DNA of 64,000 nt from an uncultured Bdellovibrionales bacterium (GCA_903833275.1 CAILEP010000012.1:62001-126000), one strand, 5' to 3'; positions 16,246-23,986 are shown, numbered from the stretch's first letter. Notes: a model not told the origin generated them from the letters alone. Translations and numbers: made by a program.

Positions 16246-16701
16246 TTAGTTATTTTGCGAACCGGCAGCGATCCACGCTAGGATTGTGGTTTTCTCGGTC
16301 GCAGTGAGAGCTGTAGAGGTCGCAGGAGGCATCGGGTTGTGGCCGGCAACTCCGTTTATGTCATTGGCCATGGCGCCCGCAACGGCAAAAGCTTGCACGG
16401 TCGAAAACATCGTAAAATTATTCGCCTGTACAGTTCCGTTGTGACAGCCATTGCATTTAGCTTGTAGAATTGGGTAAACGGCGCCCGCATAGCTTGGGCC
16501 TGTGGTTTTGACTGTGCCGCCGCCAGCTGAAGCGTTAGGCAATGAGCCGATCAAGACATCTGAATTAATGTTCGTGGACAGAAGCCATTGGCGAATGATT
16601 TCGATTTCACCGGCTGAAAGTGCAGTGTTCGAGCTGCCCTGAACGCCGACATCTCTGGGTTCAACTCCATTGATCTTTGGCGGCCAATCTTCTTTGTGCA
16701 A
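16246..16701 (-). CDS. Cytochrome c domain protein, apparently 5'-truncated
   Basis: 151 residues from a weak TTG start. It begins in the middle of a PSCyt-like cytochrome domain ('EDWPPKINGVE...LSAGEIEIIRQWL', the segment that normally follows a heme motif), then has one complete second domain with 'CNGCHNG', 'MPP' methionine region and 'LTATEKTTILAWI'. There is no signal peptide, although c-type heme attachment needs export. Upstream the frame stays open for about 20 codons with no ATG or GTG. I read it as the remnant of a longer exported di-heme gene whose front was lost. It overlaps a zinc-ribbon reading frame by 41 bases. Confidence 0.5.
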   Translation of the reverse strand: MHKEDWPPKINGVEPRDVGVQGSSNTALSAGEIEIIRQWLLSTNINSDVLIGSLPNASAGGGTVKTTGPSYAGAVYPILQAKCNGCHNGTVQANNFTMFSTVQAFAVAGAMANDINGVAGHNPMPPATSTALTATEKTTILAWIAAGSQNN

Positions 16702-16945
16702 TTGTCGCTTCGAGAATTTGCAGCCGAGCCTGCCATTGCGCCAAGAAGGCCTGGTTGTTAATTGTTACACAGGCGAGCTCGTCGAATGAAGGCATCAAAA
16801 GGTGGCACTGTTCGCATTCGATTTGAAAGGCGTTTGTTTTTGAATTTGCGCTGACTCTTAACGAAGCACTCTTGCATTTCGGGCATCGAATAATGGCGAT
16901 GATGTTTTTTAGATCTTGTTCTGTTCGAGTATTATCCGACAACAT
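16661..16945 (-). CDS. Small zinc-ribbon protein (Trm112-like)
   Basis: 94 residues. 'IIRCPKCKSASLRV' and 'IECEQCHLLMP' place two CxxC pairs about 24 residues apart, a zinc ribbon like that of Trm112/YcaR proteins, followed by a helical tail. Function unknown. It starts at an ATG at 16945 and its 3' end overlaps the truncated cytochrome frame, suggesting that a rearrangement joined two unrelated sequences here. Confidence 0.45.
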   Translation of the reverse strand: MLSDNTRTEQDLKNIIAIIRCPKCKSASLRVSANSKTNAFQIECEQCHLLMPSFDELACVTINNQAFLAQWQARLQILEATIAQRRLAAKDQWS

Positions 16946-17209
16946 ATATAGACAGAAACTACAGGTCTAAAGGCAAGGGCGACCTTGCGACGTAGGCGGC
17001 CGAACTCGTGCTACAGTCATCTGATGTAAAGCTCGCCACTGTTGTGATAACTGCGGCGATAATAGTATATTTCATTTAATATAACCCATCGTAATCATGA
17101 TTTCTCAGCGAGTGGCTAACGGTCAAGCCCTCTATTTTGGTTGAGGGGCGATAGTTGCGGGCATGGATTTATTGGGGGCTGGGGTGCTGGGTGGAATTCG
17201 CTGATAAGT

Positions 17210-17290
17210 TATATTATGTTGCACAAAAGGTATGGGCTTGATTTTGGGCGTTCGAAGACTGTGTCATACCTTTTGCGACAACATAATATA
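17210..17290. repeat. 81-bp long inverted repeat
   Basis: The left arm 17210-17234 (TATATTATGTTG..AAAAGGTATG) and right arm 17265-17290 pair over 22 of about 25 positions, with a 30-base loop. The folded form would be a long AT-rich hairpin on either strand. It is not followed by a T-run. It could be a small non-autonomous mobile element or a structured RNA. Confidence 0.65.
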
Positions 17291-17294
17291 TTTG

Positions 17295-17372
17295 GGCTCT
17301 TCGGGCGCCTCGCTTTGCTTGGCTCTTCGGGCGCCTCGCTTTGCTTGGCTCTCGGATCGCCTCGCTTCGCTT
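17295..17372. repeat. 26-bp tandem repeat, three copies
   Basis: Units start at 17295, 17321 and 17347; the first two are identical (GGCTCTTCGGGCGCCTCGCT then TTGCTT), the third diverges slightly. The array ends about 10 bases before the stop codon of the minus-strand gene at 17382. The 26-bp period is twice the 13-bp period seen elsewhere in this window. Confidence 0.85.
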
Positions 17373-17381
17373 GGTTATTTT

Positions 17382-17996
17382 TTACTTTGATTGCCCTTGA
17401 TACTCACAGGTTGTGCAGCTTTCAGGCTCTGAATGTGGTTTTTTATCATAATCACATGTTGAGCATTTCGCGGCCTCAGGGCCGTGAGGCTTCTGTATTC
17501 TAAGGCCTATAATTTCGGTGGCTATATTTTGTGATTCTTTGGGCGAAAAATGGTAGCGGTCGATCAATATTTTTTGAACTTCACTTTGCGAATTATCACT
17601 TAGCACGAGCTCTTGAATTCGCGTCCTAACTCGAGTAACGCCTTGGCCTTCAAAGGCACGAATTAGACTTTGCAACCGAGTGCCACGGGAGGGCGCAATT
17701 GAATTGCCGTAGCTAAATCCCGGGGCTTTGTCGGCCCGGCCGGCCTCTAATTGTCGAATATCTTGGCTGATGTCGTTTAATTTAAGTTGAAGCTCCATTT
17801 TGACTTCAGATTTCTGTAGATTCTCATTTGCCGCCGATTCTAATTGCTTCATTTCAATTTGCACTTGTTGATATTGCTGGCGCAAATATTTAAGTTCGCG
17901 CGTCTCCTCTTTCGAAAGATCGGCTTGTGCAACTATTGCGGCGGTAGCTAGCAAAAAAATCCCGACCAACCGAAGGCGAGAAAAGAAGCTGTTCAT
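17382..17996 (-). CDS. Exported coiled-coil protein with two CxxC motifs
   Basis: 204 residues: signal peptide ('LVGIFLLATAAIVAQA', cleavage near 25), a Leu/Gln/Glu-rich coiled coil (about 28-85), a basic middle region, and a C-terminal tail with 'CSTCDYDKKP' and 'CTTCEYQGQ'. Two near-repeats of CxxC in a periplasmic protein could bind metal or take part in disulphide exchange. I do not recognise a family. Its ATG overlaps the stop of a 46-codon ORF (ATGA), so the two are translationally coupled. Confidence 0.6.
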   Translation of the reverse strand: MNSFFSRLRLVGIFLLATAAIVAQADLSKEETRELKYLRQQYQQVQIEMKQLESAANENLQKSEVKMELQLKLNDISQDIRQLEAGRADKAPGFSYGNSIAPSRGTRLQSLIRAFEGQGVTRVRTRIQELVLSDNSQSEVQKILIDRYHFSPKESQNIATEIIGLRIQKPHGPEAAKCSTCDYDKKPHSEPESCTTCEYQGQSK

Positions 17997-18133
17997 ATGA
18001 TCGCTCTTTTTGGCGAGCTTAAATGTTTAAAAAGAGATTGCTTCTCGTTTAAGCAATTAGGGCGCGCGAAGCAGCTAGTGAAAGGTACTAATAGAAACAA
18101 TATTAACGCGATGAAATTGAGGCCCGGCTTCAT
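17993..18133 (-). CDS. 46-residue exported peptide or lipoprotein
   Basis: ATG at 18133 is preceded by GGAGG with 6-base spacing and by a good promoter. The product has a Lys-bearing n-region, a hydrophobic core 'FIALILFLLVPF' and 'TSC' (Cys21) that could be lipidated, or a signal-peptidase I site after 'CFA'. The mature peptide would be about 23-26 residues and basic. Stop and downstream start overlap as ATGA. The combination of promoter, ribosome site, signal peptide and coupling is unlikely by chance, though no homologue is known to me. Confidence 0.6.
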   Translation of the reverse strand: MKPGLNFIALILFLLVPFTSCFARPNCLNEKQSLFKHLSSPKRAII

Positions 18134-18155
18134 TTAAATCCTCCGCCTTAGAAAG

Positions 18156-18184
18156 ATTATATCTTAAACTTCTAATTGCAAAAA
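18156..18184 (-). promoter_or_regulatory. Promoter of the small-peptide/coiled-coil operon
   Basis: Minus strand: TTTTTG, 17 bases, then a perfect TATAAT at 18156-18161, about 23 bases before the start codon at 18133. A similar TTTTTG with a 17-base spacer precedes the small RNA near 24197. Confidence 0.5.
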
Positions 18185-18425
18185 CGATCGCCTGCGCCCT
18201 GCTGTGATCTCTAGACCAAGGGCCACAGGGCTACCATTTGAGCTTAAAGCCCCCTCGCCCGCCCAAGCACGCTCTAAATCCGTTTTTATCCCGTTCAATT
18301 TGCCAACGAGCGGATCTCGTTTATTATAAAATTGTCGGCGAACGATCTACAAGATGCCTTATATGTTTAAATCTTTCAAAAATCTAAAGTTTGAAATAGC
18401 AGGCCATCAAGACTAAGCTTTCGCT

Positions 18426-18722
18426 ATGACATTCAATATTTTTCAAGCCAGCCGCTGGACGAGCGCAAATCATCTTTTTCCGACTGTGATTGAGGTCACC
18501 GATCAATCGGTGGTGCGCCGCAAGCGATCGTGGTTCAGCACAGATGAAATCAGTATCGCCATCTTGAAGGTGGCTTCTATTCATATCAAGACCGGGCTAT
18601 TTTGGTCTGATTTGATTATCGAGTCGAGCGGCGGTAGTGACCCGTTAGAAAGCCACGGGCACACCAAGGTAGACGCACGTCGAATCAAAGAATTGATTGA
18701 GGGCTACCAGCAAAAGGCTTGA
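18426..18722 (+). CDS. Small PH-like domain protein
   Basis: 98 residues, no signal peptide. 'TVIEVTDQSVVRRKRSWFSTDEISIAILKVASIHIKTGLFWSDLIIESSGG' has the strand pattern of short bacterial PH-like domains (bPH family), ending in a helix 'DARRIKELIEGYQQ'. It is probably cytoplasmic; ligand unknown. No clear ribosome site precedes the ATG. It stands alone between minus-strand genes. Confidence 0.5.
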   Translation: MTFNIFQASRWTSANHLFPTVIEVTDQSVVRRKRSWFSTDEISIAILKVASIHIKTGLFWSDLIIESSGGSDPLESHGHTKVDARRIKELIEGYQQKA

Positions 18723-18795
18723 TGATCATGAGCAATGATCCTTAGGTCATGACTTTTTTGGACCCCTGCGAAAGGTCCAACCTGAAATTCGCCGA

Positions 18796-19560
18796 CTAAA
18801 ATTCGACGCGTAGGCCTGCGCCTAAATGGGTGCCGCTTATATCCACGGCAACGGCTGAGCCGGTGTTTGCATCAGGTAGCGTTTGGCCACTCACAATTGG
18901 GTTGCCACTGATCGTCGTTGAGTAGTTACTGGCCGCTGTCAGTTTTGAGGCCTTTACTGACTCGTAATACGCCTCAGCGAAAAGGCCGACAAAATCGGCA
19001 AATTTATAATTAACGGTCAACCCTGCTCGAATCGGAATCGGATTGGCAACCCATTTAACCAGTTCTCCATTGCCTCCGGTATTCTGTTGGGCAAATTGAA
19101 ATTCGGCCGCATAACCCAATCCGGCTCGCAAAGAAATCACTAAAGAATCAAATAAATGAAATGGCAGGTCGGCCAATAGAAGAATCGGCTTGTAGGTGAA
19201 AGAATCGGCGATTGTATATGACGCGCCCGAAATTGTGGTTGTGGGCAAAGTTTGGCTAAAGCTTTCGTAGCGAAGAATAAGGTAGACCGGGTCAAAAAAT
19301 CTATAGCCAAGACTAACGCCAAAGCCGCTCAGTCGATTGATTGTACCGCTAGAAGGGGTCGTGTTGTTCCATAAAAACGACTTTCGTGCGGAATTCAAAT
19401 CTGTAGCGCTAACAGAATCAATGTCATAGGCCGCTTCGACCAAAAAACTCGAACCGCCGCTACCCGAACTTTTCGCCCCGGGTCGACTCGCCGCGTTTGC
19501 GAATTGCGAGAACTGTGAAAGCGCGAAAGCATAAACCAAAGCCCAAATTAGTTTTTTCAT
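18796..19560 (-). CDS. Outer-membrane beta-barrel protein (OmpA/OmpW-like size)
   Basis: 254 residues with a signal peptide ('LIWALVYAFALSQFSQFANA') and eight or so amphipathic strands: 'FGVSLGYRFFDPVYLILRYESF', 'LVISLRAGLGYAAEF', 'FVGLFAEAYYESV', ending 'THLGAGLRVEF' with C-terminal Phe. It fits a small eight-strand barrel. Function unassigned. A hairpin at 19618 separates it from the lipoprotein gene upstream. Confidence 0.65.
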   Translation of the reverse strand: MKKLIWALVYAFALSQFSQFANAASRPGAKSSGSGGSSFLVEAAYDIDSVSATDLNSARKSFLWNNTTPSSGTINRLSGFGVSLGYRFFDPVYLILRYESFSQTLPTTTISGASYTIADSFTYKPILLLADLPFHLFDSLVISLRAGLGYAAEFQFAQQNTGGNGELVKWVANPIPIRAGLTVNYKFADFVGLFAEAYYESVKASKLTAASNYSTTISGNPIVSGQTLPDANTGSAVAVDISGTHLGAGLRVEF

Positions 19561-19617
19561 GACTACATTTTGAGCTCATCGAAATTACTTTGACAAGAAT
19601 TTTTGAAAAAAAATGGC

Positions 19618-19635
19618 CTCGGCCCGCGGGCCGAG
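19618..19635. terminator. Perfect GC palindrome with T-runs on both sides
   Basis: CTCGGCCCGCGGGCCGAG is a perfect 18-bp palindrome. On the plus strand TTTTT follows directly; on the minus strand an eight-T run follows five bases later. It probably ends the minus-strand lipoprotein transcript (gene at 19685) and may work in both directions. Confidence 0.75.
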
Positions 19636-19645
19636 TTTTTGACAA

Positions 19646-19684
19646 TGCGTTTAGTTGCTGCGTTTAGTTGCTGCGTTTAGTTGC
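19646..19684. repeat. 13-bp tandem repeat, three copies
   Basis: TGCGTTTAGTTGC is repeated three times without mismatch, abutting the stop codon of the minus-strand gene at 19685. Confidence 0.9.
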
Positions 19685-20101
19685 CTAGTTTTTCGCCTGC
19701 TGGGCCGGTTCGATTTTTGGGGTCGCGCAAAGCTCGCTAACATCAAATGGCGTTTTTGCATCGTAAGCTTGGCTGCCTGAGCTATCGACTAATATACCGA
19801 TAATGCCGCCAAAAATAATGTTGCCGAAGCCACCGAGTAGCACGTCAAATTCAGTCGGGATGACAGTCTTTTTTGTCGTACCATTGCAAGTGACCTCAAT
19901 CGGGATGTCATCTTTGCTTCTTGGTAACATCACGGTTGTTGAACCATCCGTTAAGGTGAAGCTGCCTGTAGGCGTCGACACTTTTGTTGAGCTGTCTTTT
20001 TGGCCGCCTGTCAGAAGTATGGATTGAGTGTGATCTTTTACAATCGTGGCGCAGCCGCTTAAAAGTGTGAGCGCAATCATTGTGAGCAGGTGTTTTTTCA
20101 T
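19685..20101 (-). CDS. Small lipoprotein with PEGA-like/GGIIG fold
   Basis: 138 residues. ATG at 20101 has GGAG 8 bases upstream; a longer frame reaching 20275 lies inside the neighbouring gene and is not convincing. Signal peptide and lipobox 'LLSGC' (Cys17) are good. The mature part reads as a small beta domain ('TGSFTLTDGSTTVMLPRSKDDIPIEVTCNG') followed by a Gly-rich hydrophobic stretch 'FGNIIFGGIIGILVDSSGSQAYD', a pattern seen in a common class of bacterial lipoproteins of unknown function. A GTTT microsatellite lies just upstream. Confidence 0.65.
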   Translation of the reverse strand: MKKHLLTMIALTLLSGCATIVKDHTQSILLTGGQKDSSTKVSTPTGSFTLTDGSTTVMLPRSKDDIPIEVTCNGTTKKTVIPTEFDVLLGGFGNIIFGGIIGILVDSSGSQAYDAKTPFDVSELCATPKIEPAQQAKN

Positions 20102-20117
20102 TTTGGTACTCCGTATG

Positions 20118-20137
20118 GTTTGTTTGTTTGTTTGTTT
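20118..20137. repeat. Tetranucleotide microsatellite (GTTT)5
   Basis: Five perfect GTTT units, followed by GTGTATTTG, lie in the 52-bp gap between two minus-strand genes, just upstream of the ribosome site of the lipoprotein gene. Such tracts can slip in replication and alter spacing or promoter strength. Confidence 0.85.
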
Positions 20138-20153
20138 GTGTATTTGTTTATTT

Positions 20154-20729
20154 TTAAAATTTGAATTCAACGAGACTGAATGTGAATTTGTCGGTGTCGA
20201 ACGTTTTGAGATCGCGATTGGCAAATAGATTGGTAGGCTCAGTTGAGGTCTCGGCCATTTCTGCTGGCACCCCATTATATATGTTCACGGCTTTTTGCAG
20301 ATGGTTTATGGCATGGCCACCTATGATGCTCGCGATAACGATGGGGCCCAAATAAGCCGCGGTGAATGTTAATGCGCTAAATGATCCTGAGCCGACTCGT
20401 GTGACGAGGTAAGTAACGCCAGCCACCGGGCCAGCCCAGAAGATGTAAGGCACCCAGCGGTTTATTTGTTGGTACTGAACGTATTCGGCTTGGGCCAAGG
20501 GGTCGTTTTTAAATGTGTCGCCGTAGTCGATTTTGCCCCAGCTCACTGTCACCGGCTTTCCGTCAGCCAAAGTTTGCCCCTTGGTCACGCTATAGTAGAT
20601 GCGGGGTGGGCTTTTGGTGTCTTCGGTTTTAGTTTGGGCTTGGCTGCTGAGGCCCACAAGATTGGTGGTTGCTATAAGCGAAACGGCCATGAGCGCGTTG
20701 CACTTCACTGCTTTTAATAAATTAATCAC
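20154..20729 (-). CDS. Exported membrane-associated protein, unknown
   Basis: 191 residues from a GTG at 20729 with AAGGAG 6 bases upstream. An N-terminal signal segment ('ALMAVSLIATTNLVGLSSQAQA'-like region, cleavage near 31) is followed by a polar domain and two adjacent hydrophobic stretches ('VPYIFWAGPVAGVTYLVTRVG' and 'LTFTAAYLGPIVIASIIGG'), then a polar tail ending in Phe. No family recognised. It sits 52 bases upstream of the lipoprotein gene and is probably cotranscribed. Confidence 0.55.
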   Translation of the reverse strand: MINLLKAVKCNALMAVSLIATTNLVGLSSQAQTKTEDTKSPPRIYYSVTKGQTLADGKPVTVSWGKIDYGDTFKNDPLAQAEYVQYQQINRWVPYIFWAGPVAGVTYLVTRVGSGSFSALTFTAAYLGPIVIASIIGGHAINHLQKAVNIYNGVPAEMAETSTEPTNLFANRDLKTFDTDKFTFSLVEFKF

Positions 20730-20920
20730 TTTATTCTCCTTTAAGAATGTTCGCGAAGGGGGTGATTGCAAGACCCTCGCCACGATAAAAAATTCAAGGC
20801 ACGAGCTCAGTGCGCTCTATTTTCGATTTGATGAATTTGTTTTGTTTTAAATCTCGGACAGAGTCTTAAAGTGTGGATTAAAATTGCGTCGTCGATCTGT
20901 AGGTCACCGACTCGAGTTTC

Positions 20921-21451
20921 TTAGAGGTCCTGTAACAGCGCACCAAGGGTGTCCCAGAATTTTGCTTGTGTCATAGCGGAATTTAGATCTTCAAATACAT
21001 TTTTATGTTCTTTGTTCGCGGTCAATTCAAGAACCGCGCAATGGCTATCAGGGTCTGGTTTCAAGGCCGCGCCGAATTCTTCAACGAAGGTATTGATGGC
21101 CTCGAGGTCGGCTTGATTTCGAATCGTGACGTGGCTGCTCGTGCGAATAATGATTGTGGCCGGGTCTTTTAATATAGCGGTCAATTCATCGTTAAGAGTT
21201 TTGCGGGCTGACGGGGTTACCTCACCACTGGCACTGGGCTCGTTTGGGGTTGACGTGTCTTTTCTATTTATAATGAGTTGATCGCCCAATCGCGAAAGAG
21301 CAATAAAAAATGCCGATGACTCTTTATGGGTTCGAGTATTGCAAATTCGAAATTCGGGGGTCGCTTGAGCCTGCATTTCATATTTCGACAAATTCTCAGC
21401 AAAAGCTGAGAGGCTTGCGAACATCATGGCGAGGGTAAATATGTGCTTCAT
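20921..21451 (-). CDS. Exported protein, paralogue of its neighbour
   Basis: 176 residues: signal peptide ending 'LSAFA', then a mature domain with two cysteines about 110 residues apart ('FRICNTRTHKESSAFFIAL' and 'DSHCAVLELTANK'). Start ATG at 21451 has AAGGAG 8 bases upstream. The order of features, including a central 'SSHVTIRNQADLE' helix region, matches the next gene (21471-21947) closely enough to call a tandem duplication. Function unknown; a periplasmic disulphide-bonded protein is likely. Confidence 0.6.
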   Translation of the reverse strand: MKHIFTLAMMFASLSAFAENLSKYEMQAQATPEFRICNTRTHKESSAFFIALSRLGDQLIINRKDTSTPNEPSASGEVTPSARKTLNDELTAILKDPATIIIRTSSHVTIRNQADLEAINTFVEEFGAALKPDPDSHCAVLELTANKEHKNVFEDLNSAMTQAKFWDTLGALLQDL

Positions 21452-21470
21452 AATCAAAACTCCTTAGAGC

Positions 21471-21947
21471 CTAAATCTGATAAACGGCTTTCATTTTTTC
21501 GAGTACATCGCGACCGACGCGAATTTGTTCACGATTGAGAACGATCTCAGCAGGGTGCAATTTAATTTGAATGCAGTTGCTGTTCTCGGTCGGCGACACG
21601 GTTGCAGCTTGAAAGTGATTTTTTAAAGCCAAACCGAGTTCGGTTTTTTCTTGCTCAGTGAGCGTCGCGTGGCTCTCTAGGTTTACAACGTGGGCCTGGT
21701 CATCTCGGATTGAATTGACCGTCGCCTTGATAAGCGAAGATGACGGGTCAAAAGTTTCAAGTGTGCTCATGTTCATTTCAATAGTTTTTTGTTCTCGGTG
21801 TATAGCAAGGCTAAAGAGCAGGCCACTATTTGCTTTGGCGTCAGTGGCTGCGCTGCAGACTTCGTATGTTTTTGCGGCTGAAAAGTTTGTTGCGCCGTGG
21901 GCGGCAAACCCGACAAAGGCAATTAGATAGCTGAGAACCCGTTTCAT
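21471..21947 (-). CDS. Exported protein, tandem paralogue
   Basis: 158 residues from ATG at 21947 with AGGAGG upstream; signal peptide 'SYLIAFVGFAAHGA'. It shares with the gene at 20921 the pattern 'YEVCSAATDAKANSGLLFSLAIH', a central 'SHATLTEQEKTELGLAL' helix and 'NCIQIKL' with the second Cys. The two genes are 19 bases apart and cotranscribed. Function unknown. Confidence 0.6.
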   Translation of the reverse strand: MKRVLSYLIAFVGFAAHGATNFSAAKTYEVCSAATDAKANSGLLFSLAIHREQKTIEMNMSTLETFDPSSSLIKATVNSIRDDQAHVVNLESHATLTEQEKTELGLALKNHFQAATVSPTENSNCIQIKLHPAEIVLNREQIRVGRDVLEKMKAVYQI

Positions 21948-22162
21948 AAAGCCTCCTGTTTCACCTTTATGTATTTCAATTCTGGGGCCGCGCTGGCGAC
22001 GAATGTGTTGGGGCTGAAGTGAGCCCATCGAGGGCATCATAGGCGACAGCACTCCCCGATTTAGATTTGCCGCAATAATTCAATAAGTTAGGCTGTAAAA
22101 AAACATAACAGCGCGACTGGCTGATTTGGCGCAAAAGCGGCAATCAAAAAGCAACGAATTGA

Positions 22163-23704
22163 TTATAGGCAGCCTGTGGCTTGCGGGAAGGTGTTTTCGC
22201 AACCCGCGTGTTCGGGCGAGCAATTGAGGCGAACATGCATGTGGTTGTCGTGGGCGTCGCTGGTGGCGTAGAGCACGTTTTCAACCTGCTCGTCGCTCGG
22301 TGAATTTAAGTGATTCTGATTTTTATATTGGCACAGCGATTTCAAAACGGCCGTGTGAACAAAAATAACGTTCGTGATGTATTCACGGTCGGGCAAGGTT
22401 GAATTTGCCAAAAATTTAATCCAGTCGTAATTGCATTTGGCGGCGAAATCTTTTGTCGTGCTTTGCCCGTGCACCACCGAGGTCAGATCGGGCAATGTTA
22501 AGTAGGCTAGGTCAAAATCTAAGCCGTTTTGGTGGCTTGCTGACCGAGAATGACCATTGGTTGGGCTATCAAACAACATCGGCCCACCTGTTTCTTTTGA
22601 AACGTTTCGCACGACTACGGGCCCACACGCTTGGTGTGACCTTACAAATTCGTGCGCCGCACTTTCTAAAAAAGAAACCGAATAGCCCGTACCCCAAGCT
22701 TTCGAGTCGCCGCTAACGCGCAATAGGCCGTCTGATTGGCGTGGCAGAAGTGTGGCAGGGCCATTAATAATTCGGCCGTTCTGAGTTAGCTTGAAAGACT
22801 GACCGCCGCCCGTTAGCAATAGATTTGAAAATACTGTGGTGCTGTGGTCGGCGTCGATTTTAACCGGTGTAGTCTTTTGGCCGCTCGGTTTGGTGTCGAT
22901 AGGCTTGGGCTGCGGGGGTTTACTGTCTGTTTTCTTGTCGGTTTCTTTGTCGGTTTTTAAAACGACATCTTTTTTTAAATCGCTGTAGAATTTATCGTCA
23001 AGTTTTGGCGTCACAAAATGGCTATTGTCGGACTCAACAAACTCTTCTTCGACGCCGTGGGTTTCTTCGGTTTCACTGCCCTGGGCGGCAGCGTCTGGTG
23101 CGGCCGCTTTTTCAGGCGTCAGGGGTAGAGCCGGCTGTCGCGTTTCGTGAGCCGCGGTGGAATAGTTTTTTACTGCAAACTGTCGAGTTCTCAATTCGCC
23201 GTCGAGATAGAAGTACAGGTTGACGTAAAGTTCAGAGCAGGTTTTTTTACCATCAACATCAATGCCGACACACTCGGCATAGGCTTTCATGCCGGAAATC
23301 CCGTTGATGGCATGAGTGTCGACAAGCTTCGCCGTTAAATTTTTGTCGAGGGGCCCGCTGAGTTCAAAGTGCTCGTGCCCTTTCGGCGCCGAGGTTTTGG
23401 CTTTGTCAGTGTTTGGCTTGTCAATGATCATTTCAGTTTTATCGAGACTTACGTTGATAATGTCATTCTTGACTTGAACTTTTGTGTTGCTGATTTCAAC
23501 GTTGGTGAAGCTCAAGTTGTTGTTGATAGTCGAAGGGCGTTGATCGGCCAAACGCATGGCGACTTCATCGCCTGAGCGTGGGTCTTGATATTTGTACTCG
23601 GGGCCCATCTTAATTTTGGCGCCATTTCTGGGGCTCATTTGAAAAGCGGGCCCGCAGGCCGAGATAAAAAGCGCGATAAGAAATGAACCTAAAACTGTAC
23701 GCAC
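22163..23704 (-). CDS. MepA-type murein endopeptidase lipoprotein
   Basis: MepA (peptidase M74) cuts D,D and L,D cross-links between peptidoglycan stems. This 513-residue protein begins with a lipobox 'FISAC' (Cys17), has about 300 residues of low-complexity and beta-rich sequence (Lys/Asp/Pro-rich at about 240-290), and ends in an M74 domain: 'SASHQNGLDFDLAYL' gives His391 and Asp398 with the correct 7-residue spacing, and 'HDNHMHVRLNCSPEHAGC' (from 485) gives the final His ligand and the family's Cys-rich end. E. coli MepA is about 270 residues, periplasmic and not lipidated, so the N-terminal extension and lipid anchor are unusual. It may remodel the cell's own wall or that of prey. Confidence 0.8.
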   Translation of the reverse strand: MRTVLGSFLIALFISACGPAFQMSPRNGAKIKMGPEYKYQDPRSGDEVAMRLADQRPSTINNNLSFTNVEISNTKVQVKNDIINVSLDKTEMIIDKPNTDKAKTSAPKGHEHFELSGPLDKNLTAKLVDTHAINGISGMKAYAECVGIDVDGKKTCSELYVNLYFYLDGELRTRQFAVKNYSTAAHETRQPALPLTPEKAAAPDAAAQGSETEETHGVEEEFVESDNSHFVTPKLDDKFYSDLKKDVVLKTDKETDKKTDSKPPQPKPIDTKPSGQKTTPVKIDADHSTTVFSNLLLTGGGQSFKLTQNGRIINGPATLLPRQSDGLLRVSGDSKAWGTGYSVSFLESAAHEFVRSHQACGPVVVRNVSKETGGPMLFDSPTNGHSRSASHQNGLDFDLAYLTLPDLTSVVHGQSTTKDFAAKCNYDWIKFLANSTLPDREYITNVIFVHTAVLKSLCQYKNQNHLNSPSDEQVENVLYATSDAHDNHMHVRLNCSPEHAGCENTFPQATGCL

Positions 23705-23986
23705 GATTTTTAAACCCTCTTCACTGGTCTTTGTGGTTATTCACCGTTGTCTTCTACAGCAATTTCGAGGCCCTATTAGTAAGTGAAGGCAAGCAACTGG
23801 GGGCCCGCAAAGGGGTTCAGGGCATAAACTTAAAGTAAAGTCTTCAGGGTGGTGACAATTAAGGCGAAGATTGCGATCTTGTTTCAGCAACGGCCCCGCT
23901 ACTGTGGGGCTGCCGTCTGTGGACTGAAACTGATATTATCCCCAAATACTCCACTAAAAATAGAAAGAACCCGAAGGTTACAGCAA

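Larger units (their letters stand above)
16946..17381. other. 436-bp gap with repeats and a possible 38-codon ORF
   Basis: The gap holds the long inverted repeat at 17210-17290 and the 26-bp tandem repeats at 17295-17372. On the minus strand, 16959-17075 encodes 38 residues beginning like a signal peptide ('MKYTIIAAVITTVASF'), but with no good ribosome site; it may be chance or the detached front of a decayed exported protein. Nothing else is apparent. Confidence 0.4.

Noticed and set aside
17141-17503. 120-codon plus-strand frame
   Set aside because: Runs through the inverted repeat and tandem repeats and into the antisense of a real gene; composition is repeat-driven.
19685-20275. Longer form of the lipoprotein gene (196 codons)
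   Set aside because: The first 58 codons overlap the preceding gene and the microsatellite; ATG at 20101 has a ribosome site and begins a good lipoprotein signal.
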